A stretch of DNA of 64,000 nucleotides from SIG440 sp045648175 (GTDB lineage Bacteria; Bacillota; Clostridia; Monoglobales; Monoglobaceae): contig JAZRNN010000029.1 of the NCBI GenBank assembly GCA_045648175.1, positions 12,610-76,609 of the forward strand. The letters are read 5' to 3'. How positions within the stretch are numbered: position 1 is the stretch's first letter; every line of letters starts with the position of its first letter. The translations under genes were made by a program, and so were the position numbers. Below, one piece after another: positions 26,956-35,030 of this stretch. The notes beneath the pieces are model-generated. The model ran no database searches, had not been told where the DNA came from, and was given only the letters and a program-made list of their open reading frames with translations.

Positions 26956-28887
26956 TTAAATATCAAGATTTACAACTGATTTTGAATGTTCTTCTATAAA
27001 CTCACGTCTGGGCTCAACCTTATCACCCATAAGAATTGTAAATATTTCATCAGCACGTCTTGCATCCTCAAGGTCAACACGCAGCATAATCCTTCTTTCG
27101 GGATCCATTGTTGTCTCCCAAAGCTGCTCTGGGTTCATTTCACCAAGACCCTTATATCTCTGGATTGATGCATCCGGAATTTGTTCGAGTGCTTCCTTTA
27201 AATCATCATCGTTATATGCATAAATTACTTTTTTTCCTTTGTAAACCTTATAAAGAGGAGGCTGCGCAATATAAACGTGACCTTCTCTGATAAGAGGTTC
27301 CATATAACGGAAGAAGAATGTTAAAAGAAGTGTTCGTATATGAGCACCATCAACATCGGCATCGGCCATAATTACAACCTTGCCGTATCTTATTTTGGAA
27401 ACATCAAAGTCAGGACCTATTCCGGCACCTATTGCTGTAATTACCGGAAGGAGTTTTTCATTGCTAAAAACCTTATCAATACGGGATTTTTCAACATTCA
27501 GCATTTTTCCCCAAAGAGGAAGAATAGCCTGAAAACGTCTGTCACGACCTTGCTTAGCACTACCACCCGCAGAATCACCTTCGACGATATATATTTCTGT
27601 AAATTCAGTATCTCTTGATGAACAGTCAGCAAGCTTACCAGGAAGAGTACTGCTTTCAAGTGCTGACTTTCTTCTCGTACTATCTCTTGCCCTTTTTGCA
27701 GCCTCTCTTGCGCGGGATGCTGTCATTGCTTTATCAACAACAATCTTTGCAACTGCAGGATTTTCTTCAAAGAACTCGGAAAGCTTTTCATTCACCATTT
27801 TCTCAACAATTGTCCTGATTTCACTGTTTCCAAGCTTGGTTTTTGTCTGTCCTTCAAACTGAGCTTCGGTAACCTTCACCGATATTACACAAGCTATACC
27901 CTCACGGGTATCTTCACCTTTGAGATTTTCTTCATTATCCTTAAGCAGTTTATGCGATCTTGCATAATCGTTTATAACCTTGGTCAAAGCCGCTTTAAAT
28001 CCCGTTTCGTGTGTTCCGCCTTCGGTTGTATTTATATTATTTGCAAAACTCATTATGTCTTCAGTATAACTGTCATTATACTGAATTGCAATTTCTGCTT
28101 CTGAATTTTCACGAATAGAATTTACGTAAATTACACCTTCATGAATTGCTGTTTTATTCCTGTTTAAATATTCAACATATTCTTTAATACCACCTTCATA
28201 ATGAAGAACATCTTTTCTTTCAATACCTTTTTCGTTGGTTCTTTCATCAGATAGAACAATCCTTACTCCCGCATTAAGAAAAGCTTGTTCACGAAGTCTT
28301 TTAAGAAGTATATCATAATCATAAACAAGATCTTCAAATATTTCATAATCGGGTTTAAAGTGTACAAAGGTACCCGTTTTATCGGTTTTTCCTATAACCT
28401 TCAGCTCGTTAAGTTTTGTTCCACGCTGGTATTTTTGATAATAAATATTTGAACCATCACATATTTCAACTTCAAGATATTCAGAAAGGGCATTAACAAC
28501 AGACGCACCAACACCATGAAGACCGCCTGATACCTTGTATCCGCCACCGCCAAACTTACCGCCTGCGTGAAGAACAGTAAATACAACTTCAACTGCAGGA
28601 AGACCGGTCTGTGCTTGAATACCAACAGGTATACCACGGCCGTCATCACGAACTGTTATAGAATTATCTTCTTTAATGGTTACCTGTATTTCTTTACAAT
28701 ATCCCGCAAGGGCTTCATCAATTGAGTTATCAACAATTTCATATACAAGGTGATGAAGACCGCGTGAAGTTGTTGAACCAATATACATACCAGGTCTCTT
28801 TCTTACCGCCTCAAGTCCTTCTAAAACCTGAATATTACTTTCGTCATAAGAATTTTCAACAGGTACATTTGTGATACTATCTCCCAT
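26956..28887 (-). CDS. gyrB: DNA gyrase subunit B
   Basis: ATPase subunit of gyrase, which introduces negative supercoils. The 643-residue protein shows VRKRPGMYIGST, NSIDEALAGYC, RDDGRGIPVG, GGGGYKVSGGLHGVGASVVNAL (ATP lid), the TOPRIM IVEGDSAGGSAKQGRDR and MADADVDGAHIRTLL, and YKGLGEMNPEQLW. The size fits clostridial GyrB. It follows remB, as in Bacillus. gyrA is 25 kb away on the other side of the origin rather than adjacent. Confidence 0.97.
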   Translation of the reverse strand: MGDSITNVPVENSYDESNIQVLEGLEAVRKRPGMYIGSTTSRGLHHLVYEIVDNSIDEALAGYCKEIQVTIKEDNSITVRDDGRGIPVGIQAQTGLPAVEVVFTVLHAGGKFGGGGYKVSGGLHGVGASVVNALSEYLEVEICDGSNIYYQKYQRGTKLNELKVIGKTDKTGTFVHFKPDYEIFEDLVYDYDILLKRLREQAFLNAGVRIVLSDERTNEKGIERKDVLHYEGGIKEYVEYLNRNKTAIHEGVIYVNSIRENSEAEIAIQYNDSYTEDIMSFANNINTTEGGTHETGFKAALTKVINDYARSHKLLKDNEENLKGEDTREGIACVISVKVTEAQFEGQTKTKLGNSEIRTIVEKMVNEKLSEFFEENPAVAKIVVDKAMTASRAREAAKRARDSTRRKSALESSTLPGKLADCSSRDTEFTEIYIVEGDSAGGSAKQGRDRRFQAILPLWGKMLNVEKSRIDKVFSNEKLLPVITAIGAGIGPDFDVSKIRYGKVVIMADADVDGAHIRTLLLTFFFRYMEPLIREGHVYIAQPPLYKVYKGKKVIYAYNDDDLKEALEQIPDASIQRYKGLGEMNPEQLWETTMDPERRIMLRVDLEDARRADEIFTILMGDKVEPRREFIEEHSKSVVNLDI

Positions 28888-28954
28888 AATATTTAACCTT
28901 TACCTTTCTGTCTCAATTAAATTGAGTAGTTTTTTGGTATTTTAAAAACTAAAA

Positions 28955-29215
28955 TTAAATTTCCTTGTATTTTTTTATTCTTCCCGCCAGAGCTTTAGTA
29001 GAAATGTTAGTTATATAAATAACCGATTGGCCGTTTTCTTCACAAACAACAAAAGATTTTGGAATTTCTTCAGAAACATTTCTCACAAAACCTTCTTCTT
29101 CAACAATTTTTAAAAATTCTTTTGAATATTTTGATATTGATGTGCTTTCTAAATCAAGAATTGATATTATATTCTTTGTATTTACAACGGTGTCGCTGCC
29201 TAAATGCAAGTACAT
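28955..29215 (-). CDS. remB: RemB-like regulator (DUF370 family)
   Basis: An 86-residue protein beginning MYLHLGSDTVVNTKNIISILDLE, characteristic of the DUF370/RemA-RemB family; RemA activates extracellular-matrix genes in Bacillus subtilis. Its place between recF and gyrB matches B. subtilis yaaB. The start overlaps the end of recF by 16 bases. Its targets here are unknown. Confidence 0.85.
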   Translation of the reverse strand: MYLHLGSDTVVNTKNIISILDLESTSISKYSKEFLKIVEEEGFVRNVSEEIPKSFVVCEENGQSVIYITNISTKALAGRIKKYKEI

Positions 29216-30306
29216 TCCTTCATACTTCCTTTTTCTATTTTAAAAAATTTGCCAGCCTGCATATTAATAAATTTTTCTCTGTCTGTACATGTAATGAAAA
29301 TCTGCATGTTCTTTAATTTATTAATTACATAATCCTGACGAATACTGTCAAGTTCGCTCATTATATCATCAAGAAGAAGAACAGGATATTCCCCTATTTC
29401 TTCATAAAAAAGCTCTACCTCTGCAATTTTTTGAACAAGAACAGCTGTTTTTTGTTGACCCTGAGACCCAAAAAGTTTTAAATCCTTTTCATTTATTTTA
29501 AATTCTATATCATCACGATGTGGTCCTAAAATACTTTCTCGGTATTTTAATTCTCTTTTAAAAATATCTTTTGATTTTTCAACTAAAATATTTTTTATAT
29601 CATTATTATTTTTTTCATCAATATTTAAATTACAAGAAATATAGTTCATTTCAAGTTTTTCTTTTCCATCAGATATATCAAGCTGAATTTTTTGAGCGAT
29701 TTTTTCTATCTTTTTTATATATTCATATCTTATTTTAATAATATATGAGGATAAATCAATTATCTTTTCATTTATAACGTCAAGAAGAATTCTATCAATT
29801 TTATCTTCTTTTAAAAGATTATTTTTCTGTTCGATCAATTTTTTAAAATCAGAAAGTGCTGCAACATATCCAATTTTTAACTGACTTATCATAACATCAA
29901 TATTTTTACGGCGTTTTTTGGGACCCTCACGTATAAGACTCAAATATTCAGGTCCAAAAAATACCACATTAAACTTACCAACAAGTTCGCTGTTTTTTGA
30001 TATTGGTATTTCATTTATAAAAATTTTTTTCTTTTTTGATTTTTCCAGTTTTATTTCTCCTAAAGTATTATTTTCTTTAGAAATAAAATTCATTGAAAGT
30101 TCCGCAAAATCCTCTCCGAATTTTATCATTTCATAATCTTTTGAAGCTTTGTTGGACTTTCCTAAAGAAAACATATATATTCCTTCAAGAATATTTGTCT
30201 TTCCCTGAGCATTATTGCCGTATATTATATTTAATTTATCATGAAATTCAAATTTTTCATTTTCATAATTTCTAAAATTTTTAAAATATATATTTTTTAC
30301 AATCAT
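29200..30306 (-). CDS. recF: DNA recombination/repair protein RecF
   Basis: An SMC-like ATPase that helps load RecA at gaps. The 368-residue protein has MIVKNIYFKNFRNYENEKFEF, Walker A YGNNAQGKTNILEGIYMFS, GPEYLSLIREGPKKRRK, the LFGSQGQQKTAVL signature and Walker B YPVLLLDDIMSELD. Codon use is very A-rich here. The ATG shares one base with the dnaN stop, and the S4-domain gene yaaA usually found between them is absent. Confidence 0.96.
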   Translation of the reverse strand: MIVKNIYFKNFRNYENEKFEFHDKLNIIYGNNAQGKTNILEGIYMFSLGKSNKASKDYEMIKFGEDFAELSMNFISKENNTLGEIKLEKSKKKKIFINEIPISKNSELVGKFNVVFFGPEYLSLIREGPKKRRKNIDVMISQLKIGYVAALSDFKKLIEQKNNLLKEDKIDRILLDVINEKIIDLSSYIIKIRYEYIKKIEKIAQKIQLDISDGKEKLEMNYISCNLNIDEKNNNDIKNILVEKSKDIFKRELKYRESILGPHRDDIEFKINEKDLKLFGSQGQQKTAVLVQKIAEVELFYEEIGEYPVLLLDDIMSELDSIRQDYVINKLKNMQIFITCTDREKFINMQAGKFFKIEKGSMKECTCI

Positions 30307-31412
30307 TATTTAAGCTTTCTTGGAAGAAGAAGATATAAATATTTATCTCCTTCAAGAGGTCTTATAATCATAGGATTTATGTTCTTTTTAAAGTTTATTT
30401 TTACTGTTTCATCATCACAGGCTCTCAACACATCAAGAAGAAATTCATTGAAAAAACCAATTTCTAAATTTGCATCTCCTGTTTCAACACTTATATTATC
30501 ATCTACATTACCAATAATAGTTTCGCAGGATACATTAATATTGTTATCCATAATTTTGAGTTTTACCGGAGCATCATTCGAGTTTCCGTTTATAATGAGC
30601 GATGCACGGTAAACACTGTCAAAAAATTCTCCTAAAGGACATATTAATTCTATTTCACCGTCCTGATAAACAGCACTCTCATATTTTAAATATTCTCCTT
30701 CTATAAGACGTGTAACAATCTTATAATTTTCAAATGTAAATACAGCATTTTTTGATGTGCAATTAATTTCAACTATATCATCGCCATCTTTAATAATTTT
30801 ATTTAACTCACCCAAAGTTTTAGAAGGCACGATAAATCTTTTACTTTCATAGGTTGAGTCAAGATGATAGGTTCTTATCGCAAGTTTAAAGCTGTCTGTT
30901 GCAACCATTTTAATAATATCATCTTTAATATCAATAAGACAACCTTTTAAAACAGGCTTATTATCACTAAGTGATGTACAGAATATTGTTTTTGAAATCA
31001 TTTCCTTAAGGGAATTACTTTTCACTTTTATAGAATATTCTTTATCAACATGCGGAAGCTCAGGAAAATCAGCAGGATTAAGACCCATTATTTCAAATTT
31101 AGCATTTCCGCTTTTTATAGTACAGAAATTAATTTCGTTAGTTTCAATATATACTTCTTCGGAAGGGAGGTTTTTAATGATGTTTCCAAGCATTCTTGCA
31201 TTAAGAACTGTCTGACCGGGTTTTATAACGCGACCTTCTATTTTTGCTTCTATTCCCATTTCCATATCATTTGAAACGAAGGTAATAATTCCTTCAATAT
31301 CTGCTTTTATAAGAATTCCTTCAAGGATTGGAAAATTAGAATGTGTAGAAACCGCTTTTGATACAGAACTTATTGCATCATTAATTATATTTTTACTACA
31401 AATAATATTCAT
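30306..31412 (-). CDS. dnaN: DNA polymerase III beta subunit (sliding clamp)
   Basis: Processivity clamp of the replisome, 368 residues. MNIICSKNIINDAISSVSKAVS, FPILEGILIKA, PGQTVLNARMLGNIIKNLP and the C-terminal LLPRKLK (from the conserved ...MPMRL-type end) identify it. It is the first gene left of the origin with its own promoter. In most Firmicutes dnaA directly precedes dnaN; here the next gene upstream is a divergent ferredoxin. Confidence 0.96.
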   Translation of the reverse strand: MNIICSKNIINDAISSVSKAVSTHSNFPILEGILIKADIEGIITFVSNDMEMGIEAKIEGRVIKPGQTVLNARMLGNIIKNLPSEEVYIETNEINFCTIKSGNAKFEIMGLNPADFPELPHVDKEYSIKVKSNSLKEMISKTIFCTSLSDNKPVLKGCLIDIKDDIIKMVATDSFKLAIRTYHLDSTYESKRFIVPSKTLGELNKIIKDGDDIVEINCTSKNAVFTFENYKIVTRLIEGEYLKYESAVYQDGEIELICPLGEFFDSVYRASLIINGNSNDAPVKLKIMDNNINVSCETIIGNVDDNISVETGDANLEIGFFNEFLLDVLRACDDETVKINFKKNINPMIIRPLEGDKYLYLLLPRKLK

Positions 31413-31466
31413 TTTTTAGATAAACCCCTTTCTCCGATAAAATAATTATCCTTTTCACCCGATTTT

Positions 31467-31495
31467 ATTATAACATATGTGGGTAATAAAATCAA
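31467..31495 (-). promoter_or_regulatory. dnaN promoter overlapping a DnaA-box-like site
   Basis: Minus strand: -35 TTGATT (31490-31495), 17-base spacer, -10 TATAAT (31467-31472). The spacer contains TTACCCACA (31478-31486), one mismatch from the DnaA box TTATCCACA, so DnaA may repress or tune dnaN. Confidence 0.75.
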
Positions 31496-31576
31496 TCCTT
31501 TTTTGCGTTTTACGAAGGGTTTTTTTATCAAAAATAAATATTTTACTTATATTTATTAATATATTTATTTTTTAAG

Positions 31577-31594
31577 TAGTAGTTGTAGTAGTAG
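31577..31594 (+). promoter_or_regulatory. DnaA-trio-like array
   Basis: Six consecutive trinucleotides TAG TAG TTG TAG TAG TAG directly after a 40-base AT-rich stretch. This matches the DnaA-trio element (3'-GAT repeats) on which DnaA assembles on single-stranded DNA. Orientation relative to boxes at higher coordinates is as expected, though the nearest boxes are weak. Confidence 0.6.
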
Positions 31595-31598
31595 GACA

Positions 31599-31616
31599 TG
31601 TTTAAAGTGTTTAAAA
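31599..31616 (+). repeat. Tandem 9-mer TGTTTAAAR beside the trio
   Basis: TGTTTAAAG (31599-31607) and TGTTTAAAA (31608-31616) are head-to-tail. Related TGTTTATAA lies at 31664-31672 and inverted at 31682-31690. They are degenerate DnaA-box-like sequences (5-7 of 9) and may be lineage-specific initiator sites. Confidence 0.5.
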
Positions 31617-31661
31617 CTCTTAAAAGTGTAGTAATTATAATGATTTTTATAATAAAAAAGG

Positions 31662-31691
31662 ATGTTTATAAATATAAATAATTATAAACAT
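31662..31691. repeat. Inverted repeat in oriC
   Basis: ATGTTTATAA (31662-31671) and TTATAAACAT (31682-31691), a perfect 10-bp inverted repeat with a 10-base AT spacer. A second one, ATTAACAT/ATGTTAAT, lies at 31721-31745. Confidence 0.7.
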
Positions 31692-31756
31692 TTTTCACAA
31701 AAAAGAAAATTTTTAATTTTATTAACATTTAAAATATATGTTAATTTGATTAATTA

Positions 31757-31765
31757 TGTGGATAA
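31757..31765 (-). promoter_or_regulatory. Consensus DnaA box
   Basis: TGTGGATAA on the plus strand, which is the perfect TTATCCACA box on the minus strand, about 25 bases upstream of the ferredoxin -35. Confidence 0.8.
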
Positions 31766-31789
31766 GTAACATATTTTTTAAATTAGGAA

Positions 31790-31818
31790 TTGACAAATTA
31801 TATAAAATAATATATTAT
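31790..31818 (+). promoter_or_regulatory. Ferredoxin promoter
   Basis: -35 TTGACA (31790-31795), 17-base spacer, -10 TATTAT (31813-31818), about 57 bases before the ferredoxin ATG. Confidence 0.8.
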
Positions 31819-31874
31819 ATAGGATGTAATACGAAGTATTATATATTATTCTATCTGAATAAGAGGTGAAAAAA

Positions 31875-32042
31875 ATGGCTTATACAATTAGTGATGATTG
31901 CATCATGTGCGGTGCTTGCGTTGGCGAATGTCCCGTAGATGCAATTTCTGAGGGTGACGGCAAATACGTTATTGATGCAGATGTATGTCTTGATTGCGGC
32001 GCATGTGCAGGTGCTTGTCCCGTAGACGCGCCTCAGGCATAA
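31875..32042 (+). CDS. 2[4Fe-4S] ferredoxin
   Basis: A 55-residue clostridial-type ferredoxin with two complete cluster motifs: CIMCGACVGECP near residue 9 and CLDCGACAGACP near residue 38. It shuttles low-potential electrons in anaerobic metabolism. A GAGGTGA ribosome site precedes the ATG. GC content rises sharply here relative to the AT-rich origin. It occupies the place beside oriC where dnaA is normally expected and is followed by its own terminator. Confidence 0.95.
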   Translation: MAYTISDDCIMCGACVGECPVDAISEGDGKYVIDADVCLDCGACAGACPVDAPQA

Positions 32043-32062
32043 TTAAATTAAAATTTTATAAG

Positions 32063-32096
32063 AAAGAGAGTGCTGCGTCAGTTGTACTCTCTTTTA
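32063..32096 (+). terminator. Terminator after ferredoxin
   Basis: AAAGAGAGT (32063-32071) / ACTCTCTTT (32086-32094) stem with T residues after it. Confidence 0.7.
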
Positions 32097-32111
32097 ATTT
32101 AAAGGTGAATT

Positions 32112-32816
32112 ATGGATATTAATATTTTTGAAAAAGGTATCAGAGATCTTACTTTAAATATAGATAATGAAAAGATAGAAAAATTCAAAATTTTTTCTTC
32201 TCTTTTGATTGAATGGAATAAAAAAATGAATTTAACAGCTGTTACTGATCCTGCAGAAATTTCTGTGAAACATTTTCTTGACAGTATTGCACCTCTTTCG
32301 GTAATTGAAATAAAAAAAGATTCTAAAATTATTGATGTTGGAACGGGTGCAGGCTTTCCCGGAATTCCTTTAAAGATAGTAAGAGAAGATTTAGATTTTA
32401 CTTTTATGGATTCTTTAAATAAAAGAATTAATTTTTTAAAAGAAGTTTCAGATAAAGTTGGTTTCGATAAAGTAGAATTTATTCATTCAAGAGCAGAAGA
32501 TGCAGGAAAAAATAAAAATTATCGTGAAAAGTATGATTATGCGGTTTCCCGTGCAGTTGCAAACCTTAAAGTTTTATGTGAGTATTGTATTCCTTTTGTA
32601 AAGGTAGGGGGATATTTTATTGCATTTAAACAATTTGAAGTAAATGATGAAATAGAAGATGCAAGAGCTATGATTGGAACTTTGGGTGGAAAAATAGAAA
32701 ATATAAAAGAAATTACTATTCCTCAATCAGATATAAAGAGAAAGATAATAATTATTGAAAAAGTAAAGGATACACCAATTCAATTCCCACGGCAACCGAA
32801 TAAAATAAAAAAATAA
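32112..32816 (+). CDS. rsmG: 16S rRNA (guanine-527-N7)-methyltransferase
   Basis: A SAM-dependent methyltransferase of 234 residues. LLIEWNKKMNLTAVTDPAEISVKHFLDSI, the SAM loop IIDVGTGAGFPGIPLKIV and YAVSRAVANLKVL are RsmG (GidB) hallmarks. rsmG normally ends the oriC-proximal mnmE-mnmG-rsmG set; here it stands without mnmE or mnmG, 0.3 kb from the putative origin. The ribosome site is AAAGGTG. Confidence 0.95.
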   Translation: MDINIFEKGIRDLTLNIDNEKIEKFKIFSSLLIEWNKKMNLTAVTDPAEISVKHFLDSIAPLSVIEIKKDSKIIDVGTGAGFPGIPLKIVREDLDFTFMDSLNKRINFLKEVSDKVGFDKVEFIHSRAEDAGKNKNYREKYDYAVSRAVANLKVLCEYCIPFVKVGGYFIAFKQFEVNDEIEDARAMIGTLGGKIENIKEITIPQSDIKRKIIIIEKVKDTPIQFPRQPNKIKK

Positions 32817-32835
32817 TTTAACAGAAGGGAAAAGA

Positions 32836-33134
32836 ATGATATATAAAGTAACCTTAAATCTTTAAATAGACTACATTATAGATGTAGAAAGTATAAAAGA
32901 GGGACATGTAAATAGAAGTTCTTATGAAAAAATAATTCCCGGAGGAAAGGGAATAAATGTTTAAAGATACCTTAATAATTTAGATGTTAAAAGTTATGTT
33001 TAGGGATTTTCAGTAGGGGTTACAGGAAAATATATATATTCTTTTTAAAAAAAATTTGTGCAGGCTCGGTAAGTGACTTTTCTGAAGAGTTTGAAACAAA
33101 AGGGGATATTTATAAATTGTATGATAATTTATAA
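32836..33134 (+). pseudogene. Decayed PfkB-family kinase (1-phosphofructokinase-like)
   Basis: Starts with a good ribosome site (AGAAGGG) and an ATG, then reads MIYKVTLNL-stop-IDYIIDVESIKEGHVNR and SSYEKIIPGGKGINV-stop, which is the N-terminus of a PfkB sugar-phosphate kinase (usually TLNPAID... GGKGINVS). At least four in-frame stops, an internal deletion and a frame change follow (GSVSDFSEEF... in another frame). It is a non-functional remnant, probably of fruK. No intact copy lies in the window. Confidence 0.8.
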
Positions 33135-33138
33135 AAAA

Positions 33139-33171
33139 AAAAAAACCACCAGTGCGGTGGTTTTCTTTTTT
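33139..33171. terminator. Bidirectional terminator
   Basis: AAAACCACC (33141-33149) / GGTGGTTTT (33155-33163), with A-rich and T-rich flanks, between the pseudogene and the convergent pgcA. Confidence 0.8.
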
Positions 33172-34893
33172 TTAATCTATAATTTTTTTAATGTCTTCTT
33201 CAACTAAAGATGCAAGTTTATCAAGTTCTTCAGGTGACTTCCCACAGAACATACAATAAAGTTTTATTTTTGGTTCTGTCCCAGAAGGTCTTATAATAAA
33301 GTTGTTTTTATCCTCAAGTTCAAGATATATAACATTTGATTTGGGAAGAAGTATTTTTTCAGTTTCTCCGCTATTTATGGCTGTTCTTAAAGAAGTAGAA
33401 TAGTCACGAATTGCAAGAACTTTTTTTCCTGCGATGGTTTTTGGAGGATTGCATCTTGTTTTTTCCATTATATTTTTAATTTTTGCAATTCCTTCAATGC
33501 CTTCTAATGTAACAGATTTTACAAATTCATTATAATATCCGTATTTTTTGTATATGTTCTGTAGTTGGTCATAAAGACTGAGACCCTTTTCACGATAGTA
33601 AAGAGCCATCTCTGCAATAAGCATACTTGCTGCAACTGCGTCCTTGTCACGAGCATATGTTCCTGCAAGTGAACCATAACTTTCTTCAAAACCAAAAAGG
33701 TATGTACCGATTCCGGTTTCTTCGGACTCTTTTATTTTTTCACCAATAAATTTAAAGCCTGTGAGAACATCTTTCATTTCAACACCATAGAAATCACAGA
33801 TGTCTTTTGTAATATTGGTTGTTACAATTGTTTTTACAACAAAACCATCTTTGGGAAGAATGCCCCTTTCTTTTTTCATACTGAGAATATATTCTGTCAA
33901 TAGAACCCCTGTTTGGTTTCCTGTAAGGACAATATAATCACTATTTTCATCTTTCACAAGAACACCTACACGGTCAGCGTCGGGGTCTGTACCGATAATA
34001 AGGTCGGCGTTGTTTTCTTTTGCAATTTCTATGGCAAGAGCAAAGCCTTCTTTGTTTTCAGGATTGGGTGAGGAAACAGTTGGGAAAGCTCCGTCCGGGT
34101 TTTCTTGTTCTTTTACAACCATCACATTTTCAAAACCAATTCTGTTTAAAATTTTACGTACGGGTTTGTTTCCTGTACCGTGGAAGGGTGTATATACAAA
34201 CTTCATATTTTTGCCGGACTTTTTAACCAATTCGGGATTCAAACACAAAGATTGAATAATGTTCAAATATTCTTCTTCAACTTCTTCACCCATTAATTCA
34301 ATCATACCGGATTTTATGCCTTCATTAAAGTTACACATTTTTGCACCGCCAAAGACAGGGGTTTTTTCGATTTCTTCAAGAACAATTGCAGCAAGGTCGG
34401 GATTAAGCTGTGCGCCGTCTTCGCCGTAAACTTTATAGCCGTTATATTTAGCAGGGTTGTGGCTTGCGGTAATTGCTATGCCGGCATTTGCTTTTTTATA
34501 ACGAACAGCAAAAGAAAGCTCAGGAACGGGTTTAAGCTCTGAAAAAAGATATACCTTTATTCCGTTTGCTGCAAGAACGCAGGCAGAAACTTTTGCAAAT
34601 TCGTCAGATTTGTGTCTGCTGTCATATGCAATCGCAACAGAAAGATTTGAATTGTCAGCGTTTGTCTTTTTAAGCTGATTTGCAAGACCTTGTGTTGCAC
34701 GGGCAACAACATAGTTATTTATACGATTTAATCCAAGTCCAATAACACCTCGAAGACCTGCAGTACCAAACTCAAGAGATTGATAAAATCTGTCTTTTAT
34801 TTCGGCATCATTTTCTTTTATTTTTTCAAGCTCTGTTCTTTCTTCTTCATTTACATTACAAAGCCATAAGTCGTATTCTTTTAAGTAGTCCAT
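33172..34893 (-). CDS. pgcA: Phosphoglucomutase/phosphomannomutase family
   Basis: A 573-residue alpha-D-phosphohexomutase interconverting hexose 1- and 6-phosphates for glycan precursor supply. It shows GTAGLRGVIGLGLNRIN at the start, the phosphoserine loop ITASHNPAKYNGYKVYG, metal site GTDPDADRVG, sugar loop GFEESYG and phosphate loop RPSGTEPKIKLY. The length fits the PgcA subgroup. It is one of few minus-strand genes right of the origin and has its own consensus promoter. Substrate preference (glucose or mannose) cannot be told. Confidence 0.92.
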   Translation of the reverse strand: MDYLKEYDLWLCNVNEEERTELEKIKENDAEIKDRFYQSLEFGTAGLRGVIGLGLNRINNYVVARATQGLANQLKKTNADNSNLSVAIAYDSRHKSDEFAKVSACVLAANGIKVYLFSELKPVPELSFAVRYKKANAGIAITASHNPAKYNGYKVYGEDGAQLNPDLAAIVLEEIEKTPVFGGAKMCNFNEGIKSGMIELMGEEVEEEYLNIIQSLCLNPELVKKSGKNMKFVYTPFHGTGNKPVRKILNRIGFENVMVVKEQENPDGAFPTVSSPNPENKEGFALAIEIAKENNADLIIGTDPDADRVGVLVKDENSDYIVLTGNQTGVLLTEYILSMKKERGILPKDGFVVKTIVTTNITKDICDFYGVEMKDVLTGFKFIGEKIKESEETGIGTYLFGFEESYGSLAGTYARDKDAVAASMLIAEMALYYREKGLSLYDQLQNIYKKYGYYNEFVKSVTLEGIEGIAKIKNIMEKTRCNPPKTIAGKKVLAIRDYSTSLRTAINSGETEKILLPKSNVIYLELEDKNNFIIRPSGTEPKIKLYCMFCGKSPEELDKLASLVEEDIKKIID

Positions 34894-34931
34894 AATATGC
34901 TCCTTCCGTATATATTTAACATATTAATTAT

Positions 34932-34960
34932 ATTATAACATATGTAATATTTTTTGTCAA
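34932..34960 (-). promoter_or_regulatory. pgcA promoter
   Basis: Minus strand: -35 TTGACA (34955-34960), 17-base spacer, -10 TATAAT (34932-34937). GGAAGGAG precedes the pgcA ATG. Confidence 0.85.
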
Positions 34961-34965
34961 AAAGA

Positions 34966-34994
34966 TTGATATTTGACTTTAAATTTGGTATTAT
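34966..34994 (+). promoter_or_regulatory. rpiB promoter
   Basis: -35 TTGATA (34966-34971), 17-base spacer, -10 TATTAT (34989-34994), divergent from the pgcA promoter 5 bases away. Confidence 0.65.
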
Positions 34995-35030
34995 TAATAT
35001 GGAATATAATTTTAAAAGGAGAGAAACAAA

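Larger units (their letters stand above)
31413..31874. other. Probable chromosomal replication origin (oriC)
   Basis: Non-coding, very AT-rich, between divergent dnaN and ferredoxin genes, at the point where gene strand switches. It contains DnaA-box matches at 31478-31486 (8/9) and 31757-31765 (9/9), partial matches at 31664-31672, 31682-31690 and 31691-31699 (TTTTTCACA, 7/9), a TAG-trinucleotide array, an AT-only stretch (31531-31573) and two inverted repeats. Neighbouring dnaN, recF, gyrB, rsmG, parAB/parS and gyrA support the call. No dnaA is adjacent. Confidence 0.8.

Noticed and set aside
32836..33134. Stop-codon recoding in the kinase remnant
   Set aside because: Several stops, a deletion and a frame change occur together, and neighbouring genes use standard stops.
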